From contig NZ_WUTY02000001.1 in the NCBI RefSeq assembly GCF_009828925.2, positions 2,262,492-2,326,491 of the forward strand: a stretch of 64,000 bases of DNA, given 5' to 3'. The stretch is from Methylicorpusculum oleiharenae (lineage in GTDB: Bacteria > Pseudomonadota > Gammaproteobacteria > Methylococcales > Methylomonadaceae). Each line of letters starts with the position of its first letter. The first letter of the stretch is position 1. Both the position numbers and the translations under genes were made by a program. Below, piece after piece: positions 50,817 through 61,553 of this stretch. A model generated the notes under the pieces. The model was not told the DNA's origin and made no database searches. It worked only from the letters and a program-made list of their open reading frames with translations.

Positions 50817-51740
50817 ATGCTTATTCAGTGGTACCCCGGTCATATGCACAAGGCCGGCAAAGAAATCAAAGAGATTCTGCCGCAAGTCGATGTCATTATT
50901 GAAATTCTTGATGCACGCATTCCTTTCAGCAGCCAAAACCCAATGCTCAAGCAATTGCGGGGTAATAAACCCTGTATCAAGGTGTTCAGCAAAAGTGATT
51001 TGGCAGACCCCGAGCTAACCCAGCAATGGCAGCATTACCTGGAGCAGGAGCAAGGTGTCAAGACGCTGGCATTGTCCATCCTTCATCCTGAAAAAGCCAG
51101 GCAGATTCCTGAGCTTTGTAATAAGTTGATGGCGGGCAAGGCAGAAAGCGGACGTTTAATAACGGTCATGATTATGGGGATACCGAATGTCGGCAAATCC
51201 ACTTTGATCAATATGCTGGCCGGTAAAGCCATTGCCAAAACCGGAGACGAGCCAGCCATAACACGGATGCAACAGCGTATCAATATTGGTAATAACATTG
51301 TTTTATTGGATACGCCCGGCGTGCTGTGGCCTAATGTGGAAAATAAAAACAGCGGGTATCGATTGGCTTTGACGGGCGCTATTAAAGATACGGCTATCAG
51401 TCATGATCAAATTGCATTCTTTGCGGCGGATTATTTTCTTAAACACTATCCTGACGCATTAAAAGCACGCTACTCAATCGAGCCGTTACCATCGACTGAT
51501 CATGCTTTGCTTAATGAAATCGGCAGACGTCGAGGTTGCCTGAGGTCGGGCGGGGTGGTTGAGTTGGACAAGGCGGCAAAAATACTGATCAACGAATTGC
51601 GTTCCGGTTTGTTAGGCAAGTTCACTCTGGAGACGCCCGCTATGATGGAAGTAGAACTGATTGAGTTGGTTGCAATACGAGAGGAAAAAGAGACCAAGAA
51701 GAAAGCCAGAAAAGAAAAATGGAAAGGCGGACAAGGATAA
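50817..51740 (+). CDS. rbgA: Ribosome biogenesis GTPase YlqF/RbgA
   Basis: A 307-residue circularly permuted GTPase. Motif order is G4 FSKSDLAD first, then G1 [12 protein letters not shown], then G3 DTPGVLWP, diagnostic of the YlqF/RbgA group. The N-terminus is MLIQWYPGHMHKAGKEIKE, the family's signature WFPGHM helix. RbgA helps complete large ribosomal subunits. The C-terminus is Lys-rich (KKKARKEKWKGG). The gene has a short gap (607 bases) downstream filled with repeat DNA. Confidence 0.93.
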   Translation: MLIQWYPGHMHKAGKEIKEILPQVDVIIEILDARIPFSSQNPMLKQLRGNKPCIKVFSKSDLADPELTQQWQHYLEQEQGVKTLALSILHPEKARQIPELCNKLMAGKAESGRLITVMIMGIPNVGKSTLINMLAGKAIAKTGDEPAITRMQQRINIGNNIVLLDTPGVLWPNVENKNSGYRLALTGAIKDTAISHDQIAFFAADYFLKHYPDALKARYSIEPLPSTDHALLNEIGRRRGCLRSGGVVELDKAAKILINELRSGLLGKFTLETPAMMEVELIELVAIREEKETKKKARKEKWKGGQG

Positions 51741-51871
51741 CCCTAAACCCCTGCCGGATTTTATAGTGTGATGTTGAAGCGCAGGGAAAACGTATTAAAA
51801 CACTCTATAAAATCAAATAGTTACAATATTCCTTTTTCCGGATTAACTATAATATTGGGTTTATTTGAAAC

Positions 51872-52140
51872 CTAAAAAAGGCTTTGTGTCGCTATCGCTA
51901 CGCTTATGTGGAGTCGGTTTGCGGACCGACAGCCGCGATACTTTTTCTTTGCTTGTCCAAAGAAAAGTATCCAAAAGAAAAGACACCCGTAGGCCGCTGC
52001 ATCCTGCGCGCTGACGATTTTGCCGAGGGTTTTCGGAAGGGCAATCCCTAGCCCTCCGAAAACGAGCGGCATCCCTGCCGCTCCCCTAACGGGCTATTCT
52101 CGGCAAAATCACCAGTGCTCGGCGCGGCCTAACGGGACCC
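51872..52140. repeat. Long hairpin-forming intergenic element
   Basis: In the 607-base gap 51741-52347. GATTTTGCCGAG (52016-52027) pairs with CTCGGCAAAATC (52099-52110), and TTTTCGGAAGGG pairs with CCCTCCGAAAA inside it, making a nested stem. The left part carries TCCAAAGAAAAGTATCC and AAAAGAAAAGACACCCG tracts. A 66-codon open frame on the minus strand runs through it, but its content follows the repeat. I recall similar DNA in several gammaproteobacterial genomes, but cannot verify that here. Confidence 0.6.
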
Positions 52141-52347
52141 AGGGAGAGGCACCACAAGTTAAACCAAATTGACTATGCGTTCCAAGCAACCGGATAACCT
52201 ATTGATATATTAATTATTTTAATGCGTTTACCCTGTGTTGAAGCGATCACCCATCTGTTCTGAAGGTTCGACTTTACAGCTGTGATAGCGGCCCTTTTTG
52301 CTGCTATCACAATGTTCGACTGATTCTGCCGGGAAGTCTGTTTGGGA

Positions 52348-53955
52348 TCAGGAACTGCAAGATAACATCGAACATCCAGGTCTGCGTCTTGCCCAGTCGG
52401 GGCGTTTTACGGCAAAGTGTTCTTTGCCCGGCTGTTCATCGTAAGGATGGCGCATCAAGTCCAGTAACTCATGAATCATCGCGAAATCGCCTTCTCCAGC
52501 CTTGTCTATGGCCTGCTGGGCCAGATAATTACGCAGCACATACTTGGGATTAACCGCATTCATAGTGATGCGCCGCTGCTCATCTTCCAGATCGTCTTTT
52601 TGCAGGCGTTTGCGGTAATTCATAAGCCAGCGGGTCAGCCTGGAGCGATAGCCCGCTGTCAATTGCTCAGGAAGATAATAAGCTTCCATTAACGTGTTGA
52701 TGTCGTTTTCCGGTTCTGAATTTGGGTTTTTGCTGATCAGAGCCAGTTTACGGTAGAAAATGCTCATGTCTGTTTCAATGGCTTTGAGCAGATCAAATAA
52801 TTCCAGGCAGAGATCATCATCCGTTTGCTGTTCATAGGCAATCAATCCAAGTTTCTGCGCCACCATAGTTTGCCAGCTGGTTTCGAAGCGTTCCCGGTAA
52901 CTGGACAGTGCTTCCTGAAGCGGTTCGACTTCTTCAATCAAAGAATAAATGGCATTTCCCAGTTGGCCCAAATTCCAAAAGGCAATTTGCGGCTGATTAC
53001 CGAATCGGTAGCGGCGCTCGTCCGAATCGGTGGTATTGGGTGTCCAGTCTGGGTCATAGTTATCAATCCAGCCATAAGGGCCATAGTCAATGGTTAATCC
53101 CAATATCGACATGTTGTCGGTATTCATAACACCATGGACAAAACCAACGCGCTGCCAATGAACAATAAGATCGGCAGTGCTTAAACAGACTTCTTTAAAC
53201 CAGGCGATGTAAGTGTCTCTGTCAGGCTCACCCAGATGGGGAAAGTCAGTTCGAATGGTGTAATCAACCAGTTGTTTTAACAGTTCAATTTCGCGGCGGG
53301 CGGCAAAAATTTGAAAATGTCCGAAACGCGTAAAAGAGGGGGCCACACGGCAAACAACAGCGCCGGGTTCGGGTTTGGGATTGCCGTTATAAAACATATC
53401 TCTGACTACCGTGTCTCCCGTTAACAGTAGCGAAAATGCCCGGGTTGTCGGTATGCCCAGGTGGTGCATCGCTTCACTGCATAAAAACTCCCGCACGGAA
53501 GAGCGCAATACGGCCAGGCCATCTGCATTGCGGGAATAGGGCGTGGGACCGGCGCCTTTAAGCTGCAGCGTCAGGCGTTCGCCGCGATGATTGATCACAT
53601 CGCCCAGATAAATTGCCCGGCCGTCGCCTAGTTGCCCCGCCCAGTTTCCGAACTGATGTCCACCGTAACAGGTTGCATGCGGTTCCATGCCCGGGGTCAG
53701 GCGATTGCCTGAAAATACCTGTGTAAAATCTTCCGATAAGGGCAGCTGTTCGGATAAATTTAATAATTCCGCCACTTCTTGGGCATGGGCAACATAGTGG
53801 GGCTTTGCCGTTTTGACGGGCTGAACTCGCGAGTAGCAAGCGCTTAACACTTGTCTTCTGGTATTTAGGGGCTCAGGGTCAGCAGGAAGTTCTCTTAAAA
53901 ACCGGTTATCGAAGACCAGCTCATCTAAATGAGCAATTTTTCTAGAGGGGGACAT
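52348..53955 (-). CDS. selO: Protein adenylyltransferase SelO (YdiU)
   Basis: A 535-residue pseudokinase-fold enzyme that AMPylates protein hydroxyls, linked to oxidative-stress control. Family motifs are dense: FSGNRLTPGMEPHATCYGGHQFGNWAGQLGDGRA, LKGAGPTPYSRNADGLAVLRSSVREFLCSEAM, HGVMNTDNMSILGLTIDYGPYGW and FWNLGQLGNAI. The C-terminus ends RPGCSMLSCSS, with Cys three residues from the end, where animal SelO carries selenocysteine. It stands alone on the minus strand with long spacers on both sides. Confidence 0.95.
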   Translation of the reverse strand: MSPSRKIAHLDELVFDNRFLRELPADPEPLNTRRQVLSACYSRVQPVKTAKPHYVAHAQEVAELLNLSEQLPLSEDFTQVFSGNRLTPGMEPHATCYGGHQFGNWAGQLGDGRAIYLGDVINHRGERLTLQLKGAGPTPYSRNADGLAVLRSSVREFLCSEAMHHLGIPTTRAFSLLLTGDTVVRDMFYNGNPKPEPGAVVCRVAPSFTRFGHFQIFAARREIELLKQLVDYTIRTDFPHLGEPDRDTYIAWFKEVCLSTADLIVHWQRVGFVHGVMNTDNMSILGLTIDYGPYGWIDNYDPDWTPNTTDSDERRYRFGNQPQIAFWNLGQLGNAIYSLIEEVEPLQEALSSYRERFETSWQTMVAQKLGLIAYEQQTDDDLCLELFDLLKAIETDMSIFYRKLALISKNPNSEPENDINTLMEAYYLPEQLTAGYRSRLTRWLMNYRKRLQKDDLEDEQRRITMNAVNPKYVLRNYLAQQAIDKAGEGDFAMIHELLDLMRHPYDEQPGKEHFAVKRPDWARRRPGCSMLSCSS

Positions 53956-54273
53956 AAGCAGATGAGGTTTGTTGAAGTCAAAAACATTAATCTATTTTGT
54001 GAATTTATTTGTCAAGTATTATTTTGTTTGGGTGGCTTGTTTTTTGAATTAAAAAAAGTCTTGCTGCAAACTAGTTTGATCTTTAAAACCTGACTTTATG
54101 CACATTGTCAATTGCTGTGAAATAACGGTGGGATAGTGCGGGTCAGTGCCGTAATGGAATACTGGTTGATATTTCAAGTTATTGATATAAATAGAATTAT
54201 TGTGATTGTCTAAAAAATGGACAATTTAACAAAACTGTAACAATGACGGGAGTCAGACGGAGTCATCATCATG

Positions 54274-54308
54274 ATATCCACAAAGTTATCCACAGCTTTT
54301 GTGGGTAA
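54274..54308. promoter_or_regulatory. Cluster of DnaA-box-like sequences
   Basis: Inside the 557-base gap between selO and glgA. A perfect DnaA box TTATCCACA at 54286-54294 is flanked by ATATCCACA (54274-54282) and the inverse TGTGGGTAA (54300-54308), each one mismatch from consensus. Three boxes in 35 bases is more than chance would usually give. A titration site or DnaA-controlled promoter is possible; no dnaA, dnaN or gyrB suggests an origin. Confidence 0.5.
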
Positions 54309-54458
54309 CTGAAATTGTTTAACTGCCGTATGCACTTAGCTCAAATATGTGAAATGAGTCTAAAAAAAGGGGCTAAGTGTTTGCTGAGTTGAGTGATTAA
54401 AACACCGTTTTTTGGCTAGGCAAAAAACTCATTTAATCGGCCTTTTGGGCGGGATTGT

Positions 54459-54486
54459 TCAGGAAGTGCTAAAAAACACTTCCTGA
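54459..54486 (-). terminator. Perfect 10-bp inverted repeat downstream of glgA
   Basis: TCAGGAAGTG (54459-54468) and its exact inverse (54477-54486) enclose an 8-base loop, 27 bases past the glgA stop. On the glgA strand the loop holds TTTTTT but no T run follows the stem, so it is a stable 3' hairpin, perhaps protecting or terminating the transcript. Confidence 0.5.
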
Positions 54487-54512
54487 ATTAAGTCGCAGTC
54501 TGAAAAAACAGA

Positions 54513-55946
54513 TTACAGGTGATGATACAAACTCAGGTACTGTTGAGCGCTTTTTTTCCAGGAATAATCTCTTTCCATTCCATTGACTTGTAATTCACGC
54601 CAGCTCTTGGGCAGGCTGTAAATAATCAGTGCCCGTTTGATGGCTTCCATTAACGCTCCGGGCGTTGCATCGTTAAATACAAATCCGGTAGCGGTTTTGC
54701 TGCGAAGCGTATCCGGCAAGGTGTCGTCGACAGTGTCGGCTAACCCCCCGGTTTTACGAACGATAGGGATAGTCCCGTAACGCTGGCTGTAGATTTGGTT
54801 GAGTCCACAGGGCTCAAATCGGGATGGCATCAGGAAGATGTCTGCCCCGGCTTCGATTTGATGGGAAAGCGCTTCGTCATAACCGATGTTGATCGATATT
54901 TTTTCAGGATACAAATCGGCAAAATTGTAAAGCCGTTGTTCGTAGCTCTTATTGCCGCTGCCCAACAATACAAATTGCAGAGGCAACTTCATCATTTCAG
55001 GCAGACAGTCAAGAACCAGGTCAATCCCTTTTTGTTCAACCAGACGGCTGATAAGTCCAAAAACAGGTATTTTTTTATCAACAGGCAACGACAAAGTGGT
55101 TTGCAGGGCTGTTTTGTTCAGTACTTTTTTATGCAGGTCTTTGATGCTGTAGGGTTCGGCTATTAATGAGTCAATCGCCGGATCCCATTGGTCCGTATCT
55201 ATGCCGTTAGTGATGCCGCATAAAAAATCGTTTCGATGACTCAGCAGTCCTTCCAGGCCATAACCAAAATCCGCTGTTTGTATTTCCTCTGCATAAGTCG
55301 GGCTTACTGTCGTTATGCGGTCTGAGTAAACCAGTCCACCTTTAAGAAAAGACAGCATGCCGTGAAACTCTATTCCGTCTGGATTCCACAACTGGCCGGG
55401 TAAGTTCAGATAAGAATAGGTCGCACTGGGAAATAAGCCTTGATAGGCCATATTGTGGATAGTAAACACGGTTGCCGGGCGGCTGTATTCCAGCGCTAAT
55501 AAGGCCGGTACCAAACCGCTTTGCCAGTCGTTACAATGGACGATATCAGGTTTCCAGTTTAGGTAGCCCCGGTTCATTGCAATTTCAACAGCAATGCGGC
55601 AAAAGAGTGCAAAACGTTCAGCTATATCAGGCCAGGCATTACCGTATTCATCGTGATAAGGATTGCCGGGGTGATCAAACAGTTCCGGGCAATCCACCAG
55701 CCAGACAATAACTGCGCTGCCGGGAAGGCGTGTTTCGAGGATGTTGACATCCGTGTTATTGACCCGAAGTGTGCATCTGAACTGAATGTTTTCCGGTCTG
55801 TTTAGGGCCTGATAGTTGGGCATGATAATGCGAATATCCTGCCCCAATTCTAATAAAGACTTGGGTAGACTGCCGGAAACGTCAGCCAGTCCACCGGTTT
55901 TGATCAATGGATGCGCTTCGCTTGTGACAAACAATATTTTTTTCAT
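54513..55946 (-). CDS. glgA: Glycogen synthase
   Basis: Transfers glucose from ADP-glucose to the growing alpha-1,4-glucan. The GT5 enzyme is 477 residues from the ATG at 55946; a longer frame to 56006 adds 20 residues absent from GlgA. The N-terminus KKILFVTSEAHPLIKTGGLADVSGSLPK contains the ADP-glucose-binding KTGGL. ITNGIDTDQWDP and FLMPSRFEPCGLNQIYSQRYGTIPIVRKTGGLADTV complete the GT-B active site. It lies 371 bases downstream of glgB on the same strand. Confidence 0.96.
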   Translation of the reverse strand: MKKILFVTSEAHPLIKTGGLADVSGSLPKSLLELGQDIRIIMPNYQALNRPENIQFRCTLRVNNTDVNILETRLPGSAVIVWLVDCPELFDHPGNPYHDEYGNAWPDIAERFALFCRIAVEIAMNRGYLNWKPDIVHCNDWQSGLVPALLALEYSRPATVFTIHNMAYQGLFPSATYSYLNLPGQLWNPDGIEFHGMLSFLKGGLVYSDRITTVSPTYAEEIQTADFGYGLEGLLSHRNDFLCGITNGIDTDQWDPAIDSLIAEPYSIKDLHKKVLNKTALQTTLSLPVDKKIPVFGLISRLVEQKGIDLVLDCLPEMMKLPLQFVLLGSGNKSYEQRLYNFADLYPEKISINIGYDEALSHQIEAGADIFLMPSRFEPCGLNQIYSQRYGTIPIVRKTGGLADTVDDTLPDTLRSKTATGFVFNDATPGALMEAIKRALIIYSLPKSWRELQVNGMERDYSWKKSAQQYLSLYHHL

Positions 55947-56197
55947 AATCCGGTTTTGTTTTTTAGGGTGTTTTAGGTCATTGAAAATGCCAATATCCTT
56001 ATCCAATACCGTTGCAGGGTATTAAAAACAAGCTGCTAAAGCAAGCCAACTATGATTTTCAAATAAATCAAAAAGATCTCTTAAATTACACAAACTTTCG
56101 TGGTTTTGTCGCTAGCCTGGTTTCATAATTATCCCCAACATCCGGACAAACAATGTCAGGGCCAGGGTCTTAATTTACTGTGCGTCAAAATCCTGCG

Positions 56198-56234
56198 CCC
56201 GGATATTTTTTCTCGTAGAGATGCAATATCCGGG
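56198..56234. terminator. Hairpin between glgB and glgA
   Basis: CCCGGATATT (56198-56207) and AATATCCGGG (56225-56234) are exact inverses around a 17-base loop. It lies in the 371-base gap between glgB and glgA, in which I see no gene. It could end the glgB transcript or separate expression of the two genes. Confidence 0.45.
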
Positions 56235-56317
56235 ACGCTTAACGATCAGCTTTACCCAATAACATAAGTAATCTGAACGCCGGTAACGGGTTTATTTTCG
56301 ATATTTTTCCCTGCAAG

Positions 56318-58507
56318 CTAGAGCTTCAATATCAGACCGGCCAAAGGGGGCAGGGTCAAGTTAATGGAATAAGGCAGGTTCATCCAAGGAATCGGTTCGG
56401 AAAGAGCCAGGCCGTTTCCGATGTTGGTTCCGTCATAAAAGGAAGAATCCGAGTTCAAAATTTCATGGTAATGCCCTGGACTTGGTACCCCGATCCGGTA
56501 GTTTTCACGAACGACAGGTGTAAAGTTAAGAACGACAATCAAATCCTCATGTGCATCTTTTCGGCGGTAACTGATCACCGACTGTTCGACGTCATGGCAA
56601 TCAATCCATTCGAAACCGTGATGATCGAAATCGTGTTTAAAAAGAGCCGGATGAGTTCGGTAAAGGTGATTTAAATCTTTGACCAATGTTTTTATGCCAT
56701 GATGATGCGGATATTGCAATACATACCAGTCCAGACATTGGTTGAAGTTCCATTCCGAACCCTGGCCGAATTCACAGCCCATGAACAATAGCTTTTTACC
56801 GGGATAGGTAAACATCAACGTATACAGCAGTCTCAAATTGGCAAAGCGTTGCCATTCGTCGCCAGGCATTTTGTTGATCAACGAGCCCTTACCGTGAACA
56901 ACCTCGTCATGCGAGAAAGGCAACGTAAAATTCTCAGTGAAGGCATAGAGCATTCCAAATGTCAGCTGGTCGTGGTGAAAGCGTCTATGGACAGGGTCTT
57001 CTTGAAAGTACGCCAGGGTGTCATGCATCCAACCCATATTCCATTTCATCGAAAAGCCCAATCCACCCGCCCAGGTTGGACGCGTGACTTGTGGCCAGGC
57101 GGTCGATTCCTCGGCCATCATCACTGCGCCGGGATGTTGCTCATGTGTGATGGTGTTCAGTTCCCGGAAGAAATCAATGGCTTCAAGGTTTTCATTGCCG
57201 CCATACATGTTCGGAATCCAGTCATGTGCTTCGCGCGAGTAATCCAGATAGAGCATCGAAGCCACCGCATCAACCCTCAAACCATCAAGGTGAAACTCAT
57301 TCAGCCAGAATATGGCGCTGGCTAGCAGGAAGTTTTTAACTTCATTACGGCCGTAGTTATAGATGAGTGTCCCCCAGTCGCGGTGTTCACCTTTGCGAGG
57401 GTCTTCATGCTCATACAGTGCGCTGCCGTCAAAACGGGCAAGAGCAAAATTATCTTTGGGAAAATGCGCAGGCACCCAATCCAGGATGACGCCGATGCCG
57501 TTCTGATGGCAGGCATCTACGAAAAAGCGAAAATCATCTGGCGACCCATGGCGGCTGGTAGGTGCAAAATAGCCTATGGTCTGGTATCCCCAGGAAGCAT
57601 CCAGCGGGTGTTCGGTTATGGGTAGCAATTCGATGTGAGTAAAACCCAACTCTTTGACGTAGTCGACCAAATGGGTGGCAAGATCCCGGTAATTCAGGAA
57701 ATTTCCCAAATTGTCGCGTTGCCAGGATCCCAGATGAACTTCATAAATGGACATGGGTTCGTGCAGCCAGTCGAACTGGTGCCTGCTTTCCATCCATTGC
57801 TGGTCTTTCCAGGTGTAACTGTTTTCTTTGACGACAATTGAAGATGTTTTTGGACGAAATTCGAATTGTTGGCCATAAGGATCTGTCTTAACGAGCAGTT
57901 CCTGGCTATGCCTGTTGAGAATTTCAAACTTATAAAGCGCACCGTCTTTCAAGCCGGGAATAAAAATTTCCCAAATACCGCTGCTGCCCAGGCTTCTCAT
58001 TGGATTACACCGGCCATCCCACCGGTTGAAGTCGCCAATTACGCTGACACGCTGAGCATTTGGCGCCCAGACGGTGAAGACGACGCCTTCAATACCATCC
58101 GATGTATGGAGATGCGCGCCCATTTTGGTGTACACATGCCAATGGCGGCCTTCTCCAAACAAGTGTCTATCAAAATCGGACAGTTGTACCCCAAAATCAT
58201 AGGGGTCGTAATTCGTATGTTTTCCGCCGTCTTTGTCTACCCATGTTAATTTGTAGTGACCGGACAGTTCGTTCTTTTTGGCGATGTATTCGAAAAAATC
58301 AGTGCCTGGGACGCGAGGGATAGGAATTTTGGTTTCGGCAAAGCGCACGGTTTCTGCGTAGGGCAGGTAAAGAGTGATTTTGACAGTATCATTGTGTGAA
58401 TGGCGACCCAGGACAGCGAAGGGATCGTGATGTTTTGCCTCAATAATTTTGATGAAATCAGTTCCAAGCTTTGGGAGGGATTGCTTTTTCACTTTGAAAC
58501 GCCTCAA
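56318..58507 (-). CDS. glgB: 1,4-alpha-glucan branching enzyme
   Basis: Makes alpha-1,6 branches in glycogen. The 729 residues match the long GlgB form: an N-terminal [10 protein letters not shown], a CBM48 domain with [23 protein letters not shown], then the GH13 barrel with [36 protein letters not shown] (nucleophile Asp), [10 protein letters not shown] (acid-base Glu) and [15 protein letters not shown] (third Asp). It is divergent from glgC across 75 bases, so both promoters must share that short region. Confidence 0.97.
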   Translation of the reverse strand: MRRFKVKKQSLPKLGTDFIKIIEAKHHDPFAVLGRHSHNDTVKITLYLPYAETVRFAETKIPIPRVPGTDFFEYIAKKNELSGHYKLTWVDKDGGKHTNYDPYDFGVQLSDFDRHLFGEGRHWHVYTKMGAHLHTSDGIEGVVFTVWAPNAQRVSVIGDFNRWDGRCNPMRSLGSSGIWEIFIPGLKDGALYKFEILNRHSQELLVKTDPYGQQFEFRPKTSSIVVKENSYTWKDQQWMESRHQFDWLHEPMSIYEVHLGSWQRDNLGNFLNYRDLATHLVDYVKELGFTHIELLPITEHPLDASWGYQTIGYFAPTSRHGSPDDFRFFVDACHQNGIGVILDWVPAHFPKDNFALARFDGSALYEHEDPRKGEHRDWGTLIYNYGRNEVKNFLLASAIFWLNEFHLDGLRVDAVASMLYLDYSREAHDWIPNMYGGNENLEAIDFFRELNTITHEQHPGAVMMAEESTAWPQVTRPTWAGGLGFSMKWNMGWMHDTLAYFQEDPVHRRFHHDQLTFGMLYAFTENFTLPFSHDEVVHGKGSLINKMPGDEWQRFANLRLLYTLMFTYPGKKLLFMGCEFGQGSEWNFNQCLDWYVLQYPHHHGIKTLVKDLNHLYRTHPALFKHDFDHHGFEWIDCHDVEQSVISYRRKDAHEDLIVVLNFTPVVRENYRIGVPSPGHYHEILNSDSSFYDGTNIGNGLALSEPIPWMNLPYSINLTLPPLAGLILKL

Positions 58508-58582
58508 TGTAGTAGGATAATGTTCCTGTGAATGTTACCAAATAACTAACAAGATGTAATTCTATTCCACAAGGGGAAGTCA

Positions 58583-59857
58583 ATGTCAGAAACAAGCAGC
58601 CACCAGCAGGATCGTTTTGTCAGTCATCTTACCAGAAATACTATTGCCCTGATTCTAGCGGGCGGTCGAGGTTCGCGTCTAAAAAATATGACCGATTGGC
58701 GAGCGAAGCCGGCCGTGCCATTCGGAGGCAAATTCCGAATTATTGATTTTCCCTTATCAAATTGCATGAATTCGGGTATACGCAAGATAGGCGTGCTTAC
58801 CCAGTACAAGGCGGATTCATTGATTCGTCACATCCAGCAGGGCTGGGGGTTTTTAAGAGGCGAATTCGGCGAATATGTTGATCTGATGCCCGCTCAACAA
58901 CGGCTTGAAACATCCTGGTACGAGGGAACAGCGGATGCGATTTATCAAAACATCGATATTTTAAGAACCCGAAATCCTGAATATGTGCTGGTTCTCGCCG
59001 GTGATCACATTTATAAAATGGATTATGGCGCAATGCTTGCTGATCATGTAGCCAATAACGCAGATTTGACAATAGGTTGCCTGGAGGTATCCTTGGCCGA
59101 AGCCTCTGAGTTTGGGGTCATGGATATTGACGAGGACAGAAGGGTCAAAGCGTTTGTCGAAAAGCCGTCGAATCCGCCCTCAATGCCTGGTAAGCCAGAT
59201 AAGGCATTGGCATCCATGGGTATTTATGTATTTAATGCCCGTTTCTTGTTCGAACAATTGATTAAGGATGCCGATACCCCTGGATCGTCACGCGACTTCG
59301 GCAAAGACATAATCCCCTCGGTCATTAGTAAATACCGTATCAATGCCTACCCATTCCTCAACATGCAGGGTGGGCAAAGTTACTGGCGGGATGTAGGAAC
59401 TATCGATGCGTATTGGTCAGCCAATATGGAGCTGATCGGCGTTAAGCCCGATTTGAACCTGTATGACAAGACCTGGCCTATCTGGACTTACCAAGAGCAA
59501 ACGCCGCCGGCCAAATTTGTTTTTGACGACGATAAAAGGCGTGGTCAAGCAGTCGATTCGATGGTTTCCGGCGGTTGTGTGATTTCGGGTTCCAAAATCA
59601 GGCATTCATTGCTGTTTTCCAATGTCCGCGTCAACTCTTACAGTGTGCTGCAGGATACGGTGGTCTTGCCTGAAGTCAATATCGCCAGGCATTGCCGGAT
59701 TACTAAAGCGATCATTGAAAAAGGATGTGAGGTACCGCAAGGTACTGTCATAGGGGAGGATCGCGCTGAGGATGAAAAAAGATTTCATGTCAGTCCTGGC
59801 GGCGTAGTACTGGTGACTCCGGATATGTTGGGCCAGAACAGACATTATGTCAGATAG
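58583..59857 (+). CDS. glgC: Glucose-1-phosphate adenylyltransferase
   Basis: Makes ADP-glucose from glucose-1-phosphate and ATP, the committed step of glycogen synthesis. The 424 residues begin with the nucleotidyltransferase [43 protein letters not shown], including the ADP-Glc pyrophosphorylase signature. [15 protein letters not shown] supplies the catalytic Asp and a C-terminal left-handed beta-helix follows. A strong AAGGGGAAG ribosome-binding site precedes the ATG. The last 11 bases overlap the GH57 gene. Allosteric control by fructose-1,6-bisphosphate or related sugars is usual in the family. Confidence 0.97.
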   Translation: MSETSSHQQDRFVSHLTRNTIALILAGGRGSRLKNMTDWRAKPAVPFGGKFRIIDFPLSNCMNSGIRKIGVLTQYKADSLIRHIQQGWGFLRGEFGEYVDLMPAQQRLETSWYEGTADAIYQNIDILRTRNPEYVLVLAGDHIYKMDYGAMLADHVANNADLTIGCLEVSLAEASEFGVMDIDEDRRVKAFVEKPSNPPSMPGKPDKALASMGIYVFNARFLFEQLIKDADTPGSSRDFGKDIIPSVISKYRINAYPFLNMQGGQSYWRDVGTIDAYWSANMELIGVKPDLNLYDKTWPIWTYQEQTPPAKFVFDDDKRRGQAVDSMVSGGCVISGSKIRHSLLFSNVRVNSYSVLQDTVVLPEVNIARHCRITKAIIEKGCEVPQGTVIGEDRAEDEKRFHVSPGGVVLVTPDMLGQNRHYVR

Positions 59858-61541
59858 TCAAAAACTGAAATTGGTGCTCTGTTGGCACATGCATCAGCCT
59901 GAATACAGGGATTTGCAGACTGGCGAATATCAATTGCCGTGGACCTATCTTCATGTCCTTAAAGATTACAGTGATATGGCAGCGCATCTTGAAGCGGTTC
60001 CTGAGGCGAGGGCGGTTGTCAATTTTGCACCCATCTTACTGGAGCAGATCGAGGACTACGCGAGGCAGGTTAACGGGTTTTTGCGGGAAGATATTCCGGT
60101 CAAAGACGCTCTGCTCTCAGCGTTAGTCGCGACCTCGGTGACAGCTGAACCTGAAGGCCGTCTGAAAATAATTCATGATTGCGTCAAAGCCAATAGAGCC
60201 AGGCAAATTGAGCGTTATCCTGCGTATCTCAATCTCGTTGTTATAGCGGATTGGGTCCGGCACCATGACGATGCGCTTAGTTATTTGAGCCCCCATTATT
60301 TTGAAGATCTTTTGGTCTGGTATCATCTGGCATGGATGGGTGAAAGTATCAAGCTTTCCGATTTTCGAATCCAGAAGTTGATTGATAAAGGTTCAGGCTT
60401 TTCTCATGCAGAAAGAATTCAGCTGGCTGAAGTTATCGGTGAGCATTTGGATAGTATCATCGGTCGTTACAAAAGGCTGGCGGAACAAGGGCGTATTGAA
60501 TTATCGGTCACACCGTATGCGCACCCGATATTGCCGCTGATGCTGGATATTAAATCAGCGCTCCAGGCCATGCCCGATGCGGACATGCCAGAACTTGACA
60601 GCTATCCTGGCGGAACCGAGCGGGTAAAATGGCATTTGCAATACGGCCTTGATACATTCAGGCGGTTTTTTGGCTTTGAACCTCAAGGATGCTGGCCTTC
60701 TGAGGGTGCTGTAAGTGCTGAAACGCTCTCGATTCTCTCTGAATATGGGTTCAAATGGACCGCATCCGGCGGTAATGTGCTGAGGAATAGTCTGCGTCTC
60801 TCTCAACTTGAAGAAACCAGTACGCATCATCCTTTTTGTGTTGAGGATATCGGGTTACCCTGCTTTTTTAGAGATGATGGCTTGTCCGATCTTATTGGTT
60901 TTGAATATTCAAAATGGCATGCTGATGATGCGGTGGCCGATCTGATCAAGCATTTGGAGTTTATTCACAAACATGATGCTTCAGACGGCAAAGTTGTCTC
61001 TATTATCATGGACGGTGAAAATGCCTGGGAGTATTTTCCTCAAAACGGATATTATTTTTTATCGGCCCTTTATCAGAAATTAAGCAGCCACCCTCTTATT
61101 CAGTTAACCACTTTTTCAGAATGTCTTGATCAGGGTGCGGTTGTTAAACCCTTGCCTAAAATGATGGCGGGAAGTTGGGTATACGGCACTTTTTCTACGT
61201 GGATTGGTGATAAGGACAAGAATCGGGGGTGGGATATGCTGGGCGATGTCAAAAAATGCTATGACAATTTGATCGCTTCCGATAGTTTAACGCATGAACA
61301 AATGGATGCTGCACGGCAGCAGCTGTCTATTTGTGAGGGCTCTGATTGGTTTTGGTGGTTTGGGGACTATAATCCCGGGGATGCGGTCAGCAGTTTCGAA
61401 AGGCAGTATCGCTTGAATTTAACTAATTTGTATCGGCTGATGGGACAGGAGCCACCGGCTTATCTTGCCCAATCCTTTGCTCAGGGCTCTGGTCAACCAG
61501 CTATGGGAGGCGCTATGAGACCTGGTGTGGAAAACTTATAA
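59847..61541 (+). CDS. GH57-family alpha-glucan hydrolase or transferase
   Basis: A 564-residue GH57 protein. It starts [24 protein letters not shown], the family's first conserved region. The catalytic Glu is probably E286 in [10 protein letters not shown] and the Asp D389 in [14 protein letters not shown]57 includes amylases, 4-alpha-glucanotransferases and branching enzymes; this length fits amylase-like members. Encoded between glgC and malQ with an 11-base overlap, it likely remodels or degrades glycogen. The exact activity cannot be decided from sequence. Confidence 0.88.
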   Translation: MSDSQKLKLVLCWHMHQPEYRDLQTGEYQLPWTYLHVLKDYSDMAAHLEAVPEARAVVNFAPILLEQIEDYARQVNGFLREDIPVKDALLSALVATSVTAEPEGRLKIIHDCVKANRARQIERYPAYLNLVVIADWVRHHDDALSYLSPHYFEDLLVWYHLAWMGESIKLSDFRIQKLIDKGSGFSHAERIQLAEVIGEHLDSIIGRYKRLAEQGRIELSVTPYAHPILPLMLDIKSALQAMPDADMPELDSYPGGTERVKWHLQYGLDTFRRFFGFEPQGCWPSEGAVSAETLSILSEYGFKWTASGGNVLRNSLRLSQLEETSTHHPFCVEDIGLPCFFRDDGLSDLIGFEYSKWHADDAVADLIKHLEFIHKHDASDGKVVSIIMDGENAWEYFPQNGYYFLSALYQKLSSHPLIQLTTFSECLDQGAVVKPLPKMMAGSWVYGTFSTWIGDKDKNRGWDMLGDVKKCYDNLIASDSLTHEQMDAARQQLSICEGSDWFWWFGDYNPGDAVSSFERQYRLNLTNLYRLMGQEPPAYLAQSFAQGSGQPAMGGAMRPGVENL

Positions 61542-61553
61542 CCAGGAACGCAA

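Noticed and set aside
51872-52072. 66-codon minus-strand open frame in the hairpin element
   Set aside because: Its sequence follows the inverted repeat and Lys/Phe-rich tracts and has no family-like motif, ribosome-binding site or neighbour support.
54274-54308. DnaA boxes as the chromosomal origin
   Set aside because: None of dnaA, dnaN, recF, gyrB, mnmG or par genes is nearby, and only three boxes are present.
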